Shown here: piece after piece, positions 17,472-26,993 of the stretch
Layout of the letters: each line of letters begins with the position of its first letter
How positions within the stretch are numbered: the stretch's first letter is position 1
Assembly (NCBI GenBank): GCA_963747535.1
Contig: CAVVFX010000010.1
Location: 31,174-95,173, forward strand
Length of the DNA stretch: 64,000 nucleotides
DNA from: CAVVFX01 sp963747535
GTDB lineage: Bacteria > Acidobacteriota > Terriglobia > Bryobacterales > Bryobacteraceae
Direction: 5' to 3'
The notes under the pieces: model-generated
What the model was told of the DNA's origin: nothing
The model's input: only the letters and a program-made list of their open reading frames with translations
Database searches by the model: none
Made by a program: the position numbers and the translations under genes

Positions 17472-17737
17472 TGTCGATGTACATGCAGATCCCTTAATTA
17501 GTGAGACACACGCCGAAATAGGTGCTGAGTCTCGCAAAACATAGCTTATTCATGCAGCCGTGTACGAACTGGTACCCGCCGTGGTGTCACGGATCCTACA
17601 CGACAGCCCTTTCGACTCAGACATTGAATGACTTCGCACACATGGAGATGTTGACTATGTTGAAAGCAAGACAATCTGTTCTGATTCCAAGCGCCGTCCT
17701 GTGGATGGCAGGTTCACTCGCCTGGGCGACGCCCAAA

Positions 17738-18078
17738 CACGAAGGCGCCTTTCTCGTGTCCGAACAGCTCGCTTTCGATCAGTCCCTCCGGTACCGCCGC
17801 ACAATTCATACGAACGAAGGGCTTGTTGCGGCGATTGCTGAGGTTGTGTATCAGGCTGGCGAACGATTCCTTACCGGTACCGGTTTCCCATAAATGATCA
17901 CCGTAGAATCCGTTGGGGCCACAACCTCGGCCTGTGCGAGCACGTCTTGAAGTGCCTGGCTGTTCCCAATGATGCCATTGTCCCCAGAAGGGATCGCTTC
18001 GCTCTGCCACTGCTGTCTTCCTGGATCGAACTCCTGGCTGCCGTCCCGAAACCGGTACGAATTGATCGGTATTCCCAT
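17738..18078 (-). pseudogene. Fragment of a sigma-54 activator AAA+ domain (frameshifted)
   Basis: Reading leftward, GIIGNSQALQDVLAQAEVVA... and then ETGTGKESFASLIHNL... ESELFGHEKGAF are the first third of an AAA+ sigma-54 activator domain. The two parts are in different frames: one base is missing inside the Walker A motif near 17889 (TTTCCCATA where TTTCCCCATA is needed). The homology stops exactly at GAF of the GAFTGA loop near 17738, so the rest has been lost. A plus-strand open frame across this area is a shadow. Confidence 0.8.
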
Positions 18079-18125
18079 CTTATTCTCCTAAAACAAACAT
18101 TACGCTTATCTGTCCTTCGGGCGGC

Positions 18126-18554
18126 TCACGGGCGAGGGCGTGCGAGAGCGGCTCGAACCGCGTCGAGCAGTACATCCGCTCGAAACGGCTTATACAGAAA
18201 CGCGATACTACCCGCCTCGATGGCCTGTCTGCGCACGTTTCCGTCGGCATGCGCGGTAATGCAAACCGCGGGAATGGATCGCTGGTGCGCGCGCATGTGT
18301 GAAAGGAGCTCCAAGCCGGAAATTCCCGGCAACCGAATATCAACGATTATGCACGCCACAGTATTCATCTCCGCCGAACCTAGAAACTCTTCGGCTGTAC
18401 GGAAGAAAGTCAAGCAATATCCGACGGATTCGATCAGGCCCACAACCGATTCGCGGACGGATTCGTCATCGTCGATAACGGCGACGACACCTGCTCGCTT
18501 CCGTCGAGGCCATGCGAATTCGTCTGCCGATTCCAAATCGATTTCCACCTGCAC
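18126..18554 (-). CDS. Single-domain response regulator (FixJ-type receiver)
   Basis: A 142-aa protein with one receiver domain (about 22-138): acidic pair VIDDDE, phosphoacceptor Asp in IIVDIRLPG, Thr in CITAHAD and Lys in FLYKPF. It ends at ALARPRP without a DNA-binding domain. Receivers of this FixJ/NodW-like sequence usually carry a LuxR HTH; here either it is a genuine stand-alone CheY-like protein or the output domain was lost. It lies just upstream of the broken sigma-54 fragment on the same strand. The GTG at 18554 starts the frame; a second GTG two codons later is equally possible. Confidence 0.8.
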   Translation of the reverse strand: MQVEIDLESADEFAWPRRKRAGVVAVIDDDESVRESVVGLIESVGYCLTFFRTAEEFLGSAEMNTVACIIVDIRLPGISGLELLSHMRAHQRSIPAVCITAHADGNVRRQAIEAGSIAFLYKPFRADVLLDAVRAALARPRP

Positions 18555-19256
18555 TCAGAATACAGGCGGCAAATGGCAAATCCCAGTTGCACTTTGGTGC
18601 AAAGGGACCGTCAGGGTCTTTTATGCGTGAACAAATGCACGAAGAGTTTGAGGACGCAGGCTTCAGCCTGGAGAGCGTAGCGATAGCCGTCCAACGACTT
18701 GGGCGTTACGTTTGCATCGGGCAATGGCTTTTGGAATCGGCAGTACTCTTGCGAAAGCCGCCGATCTCTACGAATTCGCCTGAGAGATTGGGTAATTTTC
18801 CTTGTAGGGGATACATTGAAAACGGTTGCGGACCATCGCCGCGACCAATTGTGCGCTACCGAAATAACGTCATAATGTGGTAGGACCCAGACGTCGGAAA
18901 TCGTGACTCAACTGTAATGCGAAGGAATCGTGCCCAACGGCTCGAGTCCCGCTTGAGGTCGGTGGGGCGCGTCTTCCCGACTGCCTTAGTGACAACGTCG
19001 CGGTTACTGGCATTTTGTTCCCGGCGTTCCGATCCGGTGGAGTCTTCCGTCGTGTTCACGAAGCTTCCACCATTTGCAACACGGAATTCTCGTTGAGCAC
19101 TGGGATGTGATCCAGGACGAAGCGCCGCAAGAGCAGTCGAAAAGTGGAAGGCCGATGTTCGGCACCCGGTTCCCGACGGTTCCGAAAAATGCACGCAAAG
19201 GGCGTGTGTCTTGTTTTGAGGCGCGTAAAAGGGGATCCGGCTGCATCTTGCCATGA
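18555..19256. other. Gap without recognised genes
   Basis: About 700 bases separate the receiver gene from the 3' end of the broken flavoprotein gene. Open frames of 100-130 codons exist on both strands, but none resembles a known family or has a convincing ribosome-binding site. Confidence 0.5.
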
Positions 19257-20929
19257 CTATTGCCCCGCGAGGACCTGATGTACGAACTGGACCGCCATTG
19301 ACCCCTCGCCAACCGCCGATGCCACCCTCTTAATGCTATTGGCTCGTATATCGCCCACGGCGAAGATTCCTGGAAGAGTCGTTTCGAGGAGAAAAGGAGC
19401 TCGCTTCAGAGGCCATTCGGTCGCAACGTCGCTACCTGTCCTGATAAGTCGCTACCTGTCCTGATAAAACGTTTGGAGTCCAGCGACAAAGATGTCCCAA
19501 GCCAGGCCGTGTTAGGATCGGCGCCAGTCATCAGGAACAGATGTTGGATTTGGTGAACACTGCTCACTTCAGTCTCTCTGTTTCGCCAGCGGATTCGCTC
19601 GAGGTGCGTGTCGCCGTCGATTGCTTCAACTGTCGTCAAAGTCTCGACAGTGATGTTCGGGGAAGCCTCAATTCTCGCGATCAGGTACCTCGACATCGTC
19701 TGAGTTAGCCCGGACCCGCGAACGAGGATGTGGACATGTTTCGCAAAACCCGCCAGAAACAAAGCCGCTTGCCCCGCCGAGTTCCCCCCTCCCACGATCG
19801 CGACTTCGTTGTTTTGGCACATTGGGGCCTCCACCTGGGTCGCGCCGTAATAGATTCCGGCGCCTTCGAACTTTTCAACGTTGGGAAGATCCAGTTTTCT
19901 ATAACGCGATCCAGCCGCGATGATGATGGTGCGACCCTGGACGATTCCGCCATCGTCCAATTCCACGGTGTATGGTGGTTTAACAGATTTAAGCCCGGTC
20001 GCGGTCCGGGCAATCGAGATCTGCGCCCCGAACTTCTCCGCCTGAACGAAGGCGCGGTCCGCCAACTCCTGTCCGGAAATCCCCATTGGAAAGCCCAGGT
20101 AGTTTTCAATTCTTGAACTCGACCCGGCCTGGCCGCCCGGCGCACTGCTTTCTAACACCAAAACGTTGAGCCCTTCCGAAGCTCCATAAACCGCCGCAGC
20201 CAGTCCGGCTGGTCCGGCGCCGACCACAACCAGGTCGAAGATGCCAACCTGATCGATTCCCACATTCAGCCCGAAGTATGCCGCGGTTTCGGCATTGCTG
20301 GGGTTCCGCAAGACGAGCTCGCCACGGCAAATGAGAACTGGTATATCCGTAATCTGAACCGAAAACTGATCCAAAACAAGCTGAATGTCGGCGTCGACAT
20401 CCACGTCCAGGTAGGTGTAGGGATGGCCGTTGCGGCCGAGGAAAGTTCGCAGGCGCAAAGTGTCACTCGAAAGAGCTGAGCCTATGAGGACGGCATCGCC
20501 GATGGAATTCGCAATAAGGAACATACGACGAAGCAAAAAGGTGCGTAAGAACACGTCCCCAAGGACGACATCGGTCTGCATGATATGCCGCAGACTCGAC
20601 CTGTCGATCTCGAGCAATTCGCTCGGTTCGCATGCACGACACAAAACCAGGCTGCGCCGACCCGAGAGCTGGGTTACCTCGCCGGTGAACTCGCCCGGTC
20701 CGAGAACGCTCAGAATCGATTCGACACCATTCGACACGCCGACGATTTGGATACTACCGGTCAAGACGACAAAAGCTCCGTGGTCGGCGGATTCCTGATC
20801 GAAGACGATATCGCTCTCATTTACATGGCGTGGTTTACCAGTGGCTCCCAGCTGAGCGATTTGAGCATCAGTGAGCTTCGGGAAACGTAATGCGTGTTGG
20901 TCGTCGGTTTCTGTCGGCAAAGTTGACAT
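19257..20929 (-). pseudogene. cNMP-domain / thioredoxin-reductase-like flavoprotein, broken by a 20-bp tandem duplication
   Basis: The product starts with a cyclic-nucleotide-binding domain (about 12-135) and continues as a pyridine-nucleotide-disulphide oxidoreductase: FAD motif VVVGAGPAGLAAAVYGASEG, NADPH motif VAIVGGGNSAGQAA, and TGADPNTAWL. Such fusions usually lack the CxxC pair, as here. The present frame ends at 19406 after 507 codons. The last 20 bases before the divergence are repeated in tandem (19428-19447 and 19448-19467). Removing one copy restores a frame that runs to 19257 and supplies the missing C-terminus, including the FAD-binding GIFAVGDIRA motif and VASAVGEGSMAVQFVHQVL. 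The gene is therefore inactivated, or switchable if the repeat is unstable. Confidence 0.9.
19428..19467. repeat. 20-bp perfect tandem duplication
   Basis: GTCGCTACCTGTCCTGATAA occurs twice in a row (19428-19447, 19448-19467). The unit is not a multiple of three and causes the frameshift in the flavoprotein gene. Confidence 0.97.
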
Positions 20930-21182
20930 GCTGCGATCTTGTTTCCATCACAGCATTAAATGGGCCATGGCTGCCGTTGCGGATGCGGCGCGAAATCGTG
21001 CCGACCGTACTGTTCCACACAAGAAGCTCGTCCATCGCCATCTCGCGAAACCTTTTCGACAAGGATCTCTAGTTGAACCAGGAAGCCATCCGCTGCCGAA
21101 CTGCTTCTGAGGTTTTTGTGGGAGACGTCGTAGCCCCGAATACGGACTCATCGTGTCCAGTCGGCCGACAAGGGCGTGAAGA

Positions 21183-21258
21183 TGGAAGCCCCGGCGTGAT
21201 TCGAACACGCGACACGCCGGGTAGAAGCCGGCGGCTCTGTCCGCTGAGCTACACGGCC
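21183..21258 (-). tRNA. tRNA-Arg (anticodon TCT), CCA encoded
   Basis: On the minus strand a 76-nt cloverleaf folds: acceptor GGCCGTG with CGGGGCT (one G-G mismatch and wobbles), D-stem GCTC/GAGC, anticodon stem GCCGG/CCGGC around loop CTTCTAC, T-stem GCGTG/CACGC around TTCGAAT, and an encoded CCA end. Loop positions 34-36 read TCT, decoding AGA. The acceptor mismatch lowers confidence in function slightly. It lies seven bases from the end of a broken HNH gene. Confidence 0.9.
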
Positions 21259-21264
21259 ACGGCA

Positions 21265-21644
21265 TCAGCTGAACCGGTATTTGCCCCAGAGTTCGCTGCC
21301 CTGACTCAGCAGCTTATGTCGCGCGTGTACGCCGAACTGCTTCGGCTGTCTGGCGAGTTGGATGCGTGCCTCTGCCGGCGTCTTGTCACCCTTTCGGTTG
21401 TTGCAAGGTAACAGCAGGCGACCAGGTTCTCCCAGGTCGAATTTCCACCGCGCGACTTAGGCGTCACATGGTCGAGCGTGAGTTTGGCCGCCGACAGGAA
21501 CGTGCGGCAATACTGGCAGGTGAACCCGTCCCGGACCGTGATCCCCTTGCGAGACACCGTATGAAGCCGGCGCGGAACAGCGCAATAGGTGAGCAGACGA
21601 ATCACGGCTGGCAACGGCAGGTTGAACGTTGGAGTACGCAGCAC
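21265..21644 (-). pseudogene. HNH endonuclease with a one-base deletion
   Basis: The frame from 21644 encodes the HNH core: LTYCAVPRRLHTVSRKGI, FTCQYC (first metal-binding pair), LTLDHVTPKSRGG (catalytic His) and NLVACCY. At 21406-21409 one base is missing; after it a second frame continues the family's expected end (NNRKGDKTPAEARIQLARQ ... GSELWGKYRFS) to a stop at 21265. Restoring one C gives the normal YPCNNRKGDKTP join. The unshifted frame instead ends at 21306. The true start may lie upstream of 21644, since coding-like residues (CIQEKSLHV) precede it. A sequencing or assembly error is the main alternative. Confidence 0.82.
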
Positions 21645-22009
21645 ATGGAGGGACTTCTCCTGAATGCAATAGGGTAAAGATAGAATTCTTGAACGTGCAA
21701 CTGCAACGCACGCGGTAACGCGGCCAATAGCGGGCGGGCGTCACTTCACGCGAGAGTCCCGCATTTTTAGCACGCCGCCACTAGCGAGATGATAATGGGC
21801 TCTGCTGAATGACTTGAATGTCTTCTGGCGCGAATCCGCGTGAAGACCGCGATGTTTTAGCGACGACTTTCCAGAGGTCCAACGATAGAAGCTATTTCAC
21901 CGGGGTTGCGCCCCGTATATCCCCGTAAGCCTGAACCTCCCGTTATTCCACGCGATCCTTCGCCCGTGTTTTTGCGAGCGTCTGCCACTGCGCGCAGAAT
22001 GACGCTAGC

Positions 22010-23350
22010 TCAGGAGCGCGCGCGCAGGTCGAGCACGTCTTTCGAAAAGCCTTCGATGCGATTGGAGACCAGCGTGATCTGCCGCGCCTCCTCGCCGATG
22101 CGAATGCCGATCCTCCGGGCGGCCGTCTGCGTCTCACGAATCTGGTTGGCTTCTATGCGCACCGAATTCGTCTGACCCAGCACATCGATACCGACACCGG
22201 TCTCTCCCGTCACCCCGTGAATGCGATTGTTCTCGATTCGATTGCGGTTGCCCTGAAAAGCAGGGTTGCGTTCGTTACGGAACAGCACGCCGACTTCGCC
22301 GCTGGACCGGATGTCATTGTCGCGGACCACGTTGTCGGTATCGTTGTGCCCGATAGAAACGCCGAAGCGGCGATTGCCCTCGATCATATTCTTCTCGGCA
22401 AGAGCCCACTTCACGCCCCAGCAGAAGAAGAGGCCGAGATTATTGTCGGTGAGGCGATTGCTCCGGATCAGCGAGCGTTGGGAGCCGGAGCCGGGATGCA
22501 TGCCGTAGCCGGCATGGTCGTGGCTATGGCACTCCTCCGCCACCACGTCGTGGCAGATCTGCCAACTGATGCCGTCGCCGTTATAGTTACGCGCGATGAC
22601 TTTGCGGAACGTCAGGCGATTGCAATCCTGCATCCAGATACAGCCGGCGTAATTGCCGTCGAGGTTCTCATTATTAGCCTTGTTGCCGTCGATCGCGATG
22701 TTCTCGATGGTCACGTCGGCGATGTTTTCGCCGCTGAACAGCGGGAACAGACTGGATACGACAGGCTCGCCCACGAGCCAAACATTCTTGCGCAGGGCCA
22801 CGTCGAGTTTGAAACGCGCTCCGCTGCGCGCTACCAGGGTCCGCTTGATGAATTCGGGGCCGCCGGTGGAAGGCTCTCGCGTGCGGATGCAGATGCCGTC
22901 ACCGATCTGGAGACCTTTGGGGTCGGCGAAGGTGACCTCCTGATCGAACCAGTCGGAATCCTCCACCAGGCGCGCGGTGATGGAAGGCTCCTTGATGATG
23001 ATCGAATCCTGGCCGCTGCCGAAGATGCGCACCTTATTCTGCAGGTAGACGGCGTTACGAAAGCGGTAAACGCCGGGCAGGATCTTCACAGTGCCGCCGC
23101 CCCAGCGGGTAATGGAATCGACTGCGGCCTGGATTACCTTTTCATTGGAGCCGATGAGGTCGGCATTTTTCGGGCCAACAGTGAGAGTGATGCGCTCGTT
23201 CCAATCGGGCTCCACGGGATCGCCGGAAGTGCTCCGCGGGGTGGTCACGGGCGGTGTCTGCGCGTTACCATCGGTGGTGGCGGCGCGAGAGAGACTTCGC
23301 ACCGCGGCGCCACTCGCCGCGGCCGCCGCTATGAATTTACGTCGATTCAT
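22010..23350 (-). CDS. Tat-exported right-handed beta-helix protein
   Basis: A 446-aa protein with a twin-arginine signal (MNRRKFIAAAAASGAAVRS). From about 70 (AAVDSITRWGGGTVKILPGVY) it has the entry motif of pectate-lyase-superfamily helices, and from about 190 many parallel beta-helix repeats of about 22 residues rich in Asn and Gly (ENIAIDGNKANN, NRLTDNNLGLFF, NMIEGNRRFGVSIGHND, NRIENNRIHGV). These folds bind or cleave polysaccharides; no catalytic set is clear. It stands alone, transcribed leftward, with RBS-like AGGAGG directly before the ATG (plus-strand CCTCCT at 23356-23361). A 517-codon antisense frame is a shadow. Confidence 0.88.
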   Translation of the reverse strand: MNRRKFIAAAAASGAAVRSLSRAATTDGNAQTPPVTTPRSTSGDPVEPDWNERITLTVGPKNADLIGSNEKVIQAAVDSITRWGGGTVKILPGVYRFRNAVYLQNKVRIFGSGQDSIIIKEPSITARLVEDSDWFDQEVTFADPKGLQIGDGICIRTREPSTGGPEFIKRTLVARSGARFKLDVALRKNVWLVGEPVVSSLFPLFSGENIADVTIENIAIDGNKANNENLDGNYAGCIWMQDCNRLTFRKVIARNYNGDGISWQICHDVVAEECHSHDHAGYGMHPGSGSQRSLIRSNRLTDNNLGLFFCWGVKWALAEKNMIEGNRRFGVSIGHNDTDNVVRDNDIRSSGEVGVLFRNERNPAFQGNRNRIENNRIHGVTGETGVGIDVLGQTNSVRIEANQIRETQTAARRIGIRIGEEARQITLVSNRIEGFSKDVLDLRARS

Positions 23351-24485
23351 CGGGCCTCCTCTGATTCACCAATCTTACTGCACACGAACGGAGTAAGGAA
23401 GCGGCGCCCAGCGCTTGAGGGTATTTCTCGATTTCAGTACGCGTTTCGGCATGCCGGGTCGGGGGCGAAAAAGACGCACTGGGCGGGATATTTGCGGGCG
23501 TTCCACCACGGAGGTTCGCCGGCGGTGCTCGGAGCGCCCGAGCGCGTACACACGGAAGCAGGACCCTTTTGGAGGTGCCTAGACCACTCGGCCATTGGGT
23601 CGCGCTACGACAAAGGGGAACGGATGTGGCCAGAGAGAGCGGCGAATAGCCTCCGACGCTGGTTGCAAATAGACGCCGATATTGCGGGATATCAGGTCCG
23701 GCAGCCAGCCGGCGGAGCTCGCGTCAGATTCGGCCAACCAAATCCAGTTCATTCGTCACCGCATGCTTAGCGAACTCGGAGTGGATAACAACTCCGGCAT
23801 CTATGAGTACTTCGTAGTGGCATTTTCGGTAACCCTCGCCATTAAACACTTGGCGTAGGGTATCTCCGCCAATGTAACGCCCAATTCCTTTGGACAACAC
23901 TTTCTCCCTGAAAGGTCGAGGATGTTTCCTTTTAAAGATAGCGTTATCTCAAAATTCCGGCAGCCATTCCGAGGCCATCAGTCTCCACCCCGCGAACACC
24001 GAACCACGCTCCAGCCCGCTCTTTCCGAGTGGCGCGTGATCCGCTCGGAGTCGGTAAACGCCAGGCAACTTTGCGCGAGTATTCCGCGTCTACCATGCCT
24101 TCGCCGTCGCTTGTCCGAGATGATGGATAGGATCAATAAGAGATTGGAAGACGTGAAACAATCAGTTATGGCCGCAGACGAACTCCCAGGAACACGGACA
24201 ACCTACAGTATTTCAATCGGCGTTCATCCGCGTTCGTCGGCGGCCTCTAGTTCTTCATGGCTTCCTGCGTGCGAAAGATCCAGTCGCGAGGAGAGGAGAT
24301 CATTTACAGGAAATTTTGCGCGTGTCGGCAAGCTCTCTTGGGGCGTTGCGCCAATTTCATTTGTGGATCGTGCTTGAGCAATTTCAGGGCAGAATCGAGG
24401 CGACAACGTATGAACAGGCATCGCACTATCCATTTCCCGAGAGCTTTGTCGCATCCACCGGATTCGCGCTGGAAGGACTAAGAAG
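23351..24485. other. Long gap with repeat fragments only
   Basis: About 1.1 kb without a recognisable gene. It holds one copy of the dispersed AATAGACGCCGATAT motif (23668-23682) and, at about 24015-24065, a block similar to the flank of another copy (CTCTTTCCGAGTG followed by a Cys/Gly-poor GC-rich stretch). Open frames here show no family resemblance. Confidence 0.55.
23664..23690 (+). repeat. Dispersed 30-bp motif, copy A
   Basis: Contains GTTGCAAATAGACGCC and GATATTGCGGG. The core AATAGACGCCGATAT is identical to copies at 50898 and 54481 and to the reverse complement at 61656-61670. Confidence 0.7.
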
Positions 24486-25097
24486 ATGCGAAAAGGGTTT
24501 ACGAGAAAACCGCAAGGGGACGAGCACGCGACGCGAAACAAGAACTACATAACGCCGAGCGGCCTGCAGCGCCTCAAAGACGAGCACCGGTTTCTGCTCA
24601 CCAGGGAACGCCCGGCCGTGACGGAGGTGGTGGCATGGGCTGCGAGCAACGGCGATCGCAGTGAAAACGCCGACTATCAGTACGGCAAGCGGCGGCTGCG
24701 CCAGATCGATGGGCGGATTCGCTTTCTCACAAAGCGAATTGATGCCGCGGAGGTGGTTGACCCGGAAACTCCGAGAGCGGGTCAGGCGGCGACGAGGGCA
24801 TTCTTCGGAGCGACCGTGCGCTATGCCAATGCCGCGGGAACGGAGCGAGTGGTGAGCATCGTGGGCACCGACGAGGTCGATCTCAACCGCAACCACATCA
24901 GTTGGGTATCGCCTCTGGGGCGCGCGTTGTTGAAGTCGGCAGCGGGCAATCGCGTAGTTCTCCAAGCGCCGGGCGGTACAGAATACCTGAGCGTGCTGGA
25001 CGTGTGTTACGAGCGCATTTCGGTGGAACCGTTCCGTGAACCACCTGGAGCCGAGGCCTCGGCAAAGGGACTCCCTCGCCGACAACAATCCACCTGA
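24486..25097 (+). CDS. greB: Transcript cleavage factor GreB-like
   Basis: A 203-aa Gre factor, which rescues backtracked RNA polymerase by stimulating transcript cleavage. The N-terminal coiled-coil carries the tip acidic motif in SNGDRSENADYQYGKRRLR, with the GreB-like YITPSGLQRLKDEH start; the C-terminal FKBP-like domain includes VSIVGTDEVDLNRNHISWVSPLGRALL. Length is longer than typical GreB (about 160 aa) through a basic N-terminal extension (MRKGFTRKPQGDEHATRNK) and a tail after the core. GreB often has a basic N-terminus like this. It is monocistronic here and intact. Confidence 0.9.
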   Translation: MRKGFTRKPQGDEHATRNKNYITPSGLQRLKDEHRFLLTRERPAVTEVVAWAASNGDRSENADYQYGKRRLRQIDGRIRFLTKRIDAAEVVDPETPRAGQAATRAFFGATVRYANAAGTERVVSIVGTDEVDLNRNHISWVSPLGRALLKSAAGNRVVLQAPGGTEYLSVLDVCYERISVEPFREPPGAEASAKGLPRRQQST

Positions 25098-25204
25098 CGA
25101 AGGTTAGCGAAGCGGCACATGAACATTCCAGGCCCCGAGTAAGGACGAATTGTGAGCCGACTATAGGGCTATTCGTCCGGCAATTGTTCGACCCTCAGTC
25201 AGGA

Positions 25205-25405
25205 TCGCTCGCATGTAACGGCGCAGTGTTTAGCGACTGCTCCGAGTGGATCGTCAGGCACTCGGAAAGAGCCGGTGGTGGGCGCAACTTTTCGAGCCCG
25301 TTAATGTGGAATATCGGCGTTCTTTCCAGTGGTCGGGTGCTTCTCGCGGTGGGCTGAGTCAGGGTCAGTTTCCCCCCACGCGACTTTCGGCTCAGTGAGG
25401 TGGAA
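25205..25405 (-). repeat. Dispersed repeat, extended copy B
   Basis: On the minus strand, GGAAAGAACGCCGATATT (25311-25328) and CCACATTAACGGGC follow a block containing AGTCGCGTGGGGGGAAACTG and precede GGCTCTTTCCGAGTGCC. The first block matches the sequence beside copy H at 61690-61740; the last block matches the sequence beside copy G near 58410. Confidence 0.75.
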
Positions 25406-25610
25406 TGCAGTCCACGGGACGGCATTTCCGTGAGATCTGGTGCGCGTCACCTTACTCGCTGGCGCCCTGGCGTCAAACGCCCGAGAAAGACGGCTATGGA
25501 AACTGACGTGACTGGTAGCCACGAATAGGTCAACTTCACCCGACGCGACATCGCAGGAGTTTACGCGCATAGAAGAACAGGCACACCACCGGCGGTCGTG
25601 CGGAACCGCG

Positions 25611-26993
25611 TCAACTGTGTTGCTTCCGCAGCTTCTGGGAGACCTTCTCCACTTCTGTCCAGACCCCAAGCAGATTACCGCTCCACATCTTTCCAATCTG
25701 TTCCTCGCCGTAACCGCGCCGAACCAACTCCAGCGTGACATTGAAGGCTTCCGCCGCGCTGTCCCAGCCGTCGATCCCACCGCCGCCATCGAAATCCGAA
25801 GAGATTCCGACGTGATCGATTCCGATCAACTTCACCGCATAATCGATATGGTTGACGAAGTCCTTCACGTTGGCGCGGGGCTGTGGCGGGAACTTTGCGT
25901 CGATCTCCGCCATCCGTTTTTCGTAGTCAGCCCGCCGGTCCTCCGGAAGCTGGCTGAGAATGTAAGTGCTGCGGCCCCGACTGCCTCCCTTGCGGGTCTG
26001 CGCGCCGGCGCCTTCTACCGGACACGCATGCGCTTCTGCGTCACGGCCTTCGCCGCCTTGTCGCGTGCCGCGGCCGCGCCCGCCAAGCCCAAACTCCTTC
26101 ATCAGTTTCGTGAGAGCCTCGCTGCGCTGCTTTGATTCCGCCTTGACATAGGAGGCGAACCCCACAACCTGAATCACGCCACCGTTCGCCTTGAGCGCCC
26201 GCAATTGCTCGTCGTCCATGTTGCGGCTTACATCGGCCAGAGCGCGGACTCCGGAATGTGACGCAATCACTGGGGCCTTCGAAAGTCGGATCGCCTCCAT
26301 GTTCGCTCCTTTCGAAGGATGCGACAGATCGATCATCATGCCGAGCCGGTTCATCTCCGCGATGACTTCCCGGCCCAGCGGCGAGAGGCCGTTGTTATAC
26401 GAGTAGCCCTCGGTTTCTCCTGTATTCGAATCTGCAAGCTGGCTGTTCCCGTTGTGTGCGAGAGACATGTAGCGCGCACCCCGGTCATAGAACTCCTTCA
26501 CCCGTTTGATATCCATACCGATCGGATAACCGTTTTCTACTCCGATTACGGCTATCCGCAGATTCTTCTTGTGCAAAGCGAGGACTTCCGCAGGTGTGGT
26601 CGCAAGGCCGATCTGGTCAGGAGCGATTTTTTCCGTCAACCGGTGGATAGCGTCAAACTTCGCGGTGGCTTGCCGGTAAGCGCCATCAAAACCATCCGCT
26701 GTGAGTGGGCCCTGGCCGACGTACACGATCATGAAAGACACGTCCATGCCGCCTTCGACCATCTTTGGCAGATTGACTTGCGACGTGAGGCGCATCGTGT
26801 AATTGCAATCTGCCGTGAAATTCGCTGGATCGATGTCGTTGTGAGTATCCAGCTTGAGAACTCGGGAATGAATGCCCTTAGCCTTGGCGATCAAGGTGTC
26901 ATCAGCCGATTGCGCCGGGCTGGTCCTGAGCAATAAACCGGCGGATAACCCGCTCGCGCCGGCAATAAACAATCTTCGATTGATTGGTTTCAA
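25611..26993 (-). CDS. Exported membrane dipeptidase (peptidase family M19)
   Basis: The 460-aa product is a zinc dipeptidase of the renal-dipeptidase type. The best start is TTG 26993 behind ACAGGAGAAC, giving a twin-arginine signal (KPINRRLFIAGASGLSAG); starts further upstream add no signal. Metal and substrate residues visible are His51 and Asp53 (LDTHNDID), Glu in GVENGYP, His in DLSHPSKG and His in ASHSGVRAL, and DFDGGGG near the C-terminus. A low-complexity segment rich in Gly and Arg (about residues 296-345) separates the last two parts of the barrel and is unusual in composition. It is divergent from the TonB receptor gene. Confidence 0.92.
   Translation of the reverse strand: MKPINRRLFIAGASGLSAGLLLRTSPAQSADDTLIAKAKGIHSRVLKLDTHNDIDPANFTADCNYTMRLTSQVNLPKMVEGGMDVSFMIVYVGQGPLTADGFDGAYRQATAKFDAIHRLTEKIAPDQIGLATTPAEVLALHKKNLRIAVIGVENGYPIGMDIKRVKEFYDRGARYMSLAHNGNSQLADSNTGETEGYSYNNGLSPLGREVIAEMNRLGMMIDLSHPSKGANMEAIRLSKAPVIASHSGVRALADVSRNMDDEQLRALKANGGVIQVVGFASYVKAESKQRSEALTKLMKEFGLGGRGRGTRQGGEGRDAEAHACPVEGAGAQTRKGGSRGRSTYILSQLPEDRRADYEKRMAEIDAKFPPQPRANVKDFVNHIDYAVKLIGIDHVGISSDFDGGGGIDGWDSAAEAFNVTLELVRRGYGEEQIGKMWSGNLLGVWTEVEKVSQKLRKQHS

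Noticed and set aside
17643..17893. Plus-strand frame with a signal-like N-terminus (MLKARQSVLIPSAVLWMAG)
   Set aside because: After about 30 codons it runs antisense through the sigma-54 fragment, so it cannot be a complete protein; it may be a truncated start of a lost gene, but evidence is too thin to list.
19428..19467. Possible CRISPR repeat pair
   Set aside because: Only two units, in direct contact with no spacer, and inside a coding frame; this is a tandem duplication. No CRISPR array was seen anywhere in the window.
22217..23770. A 517-codon open frame on the plus strand across the beta-helix gene
   Set aside because: It is the complement of a strongly supported Tat-exported beta-helix protein and shows no family resemblance; high GC coding sequence often leaves such open shadows.
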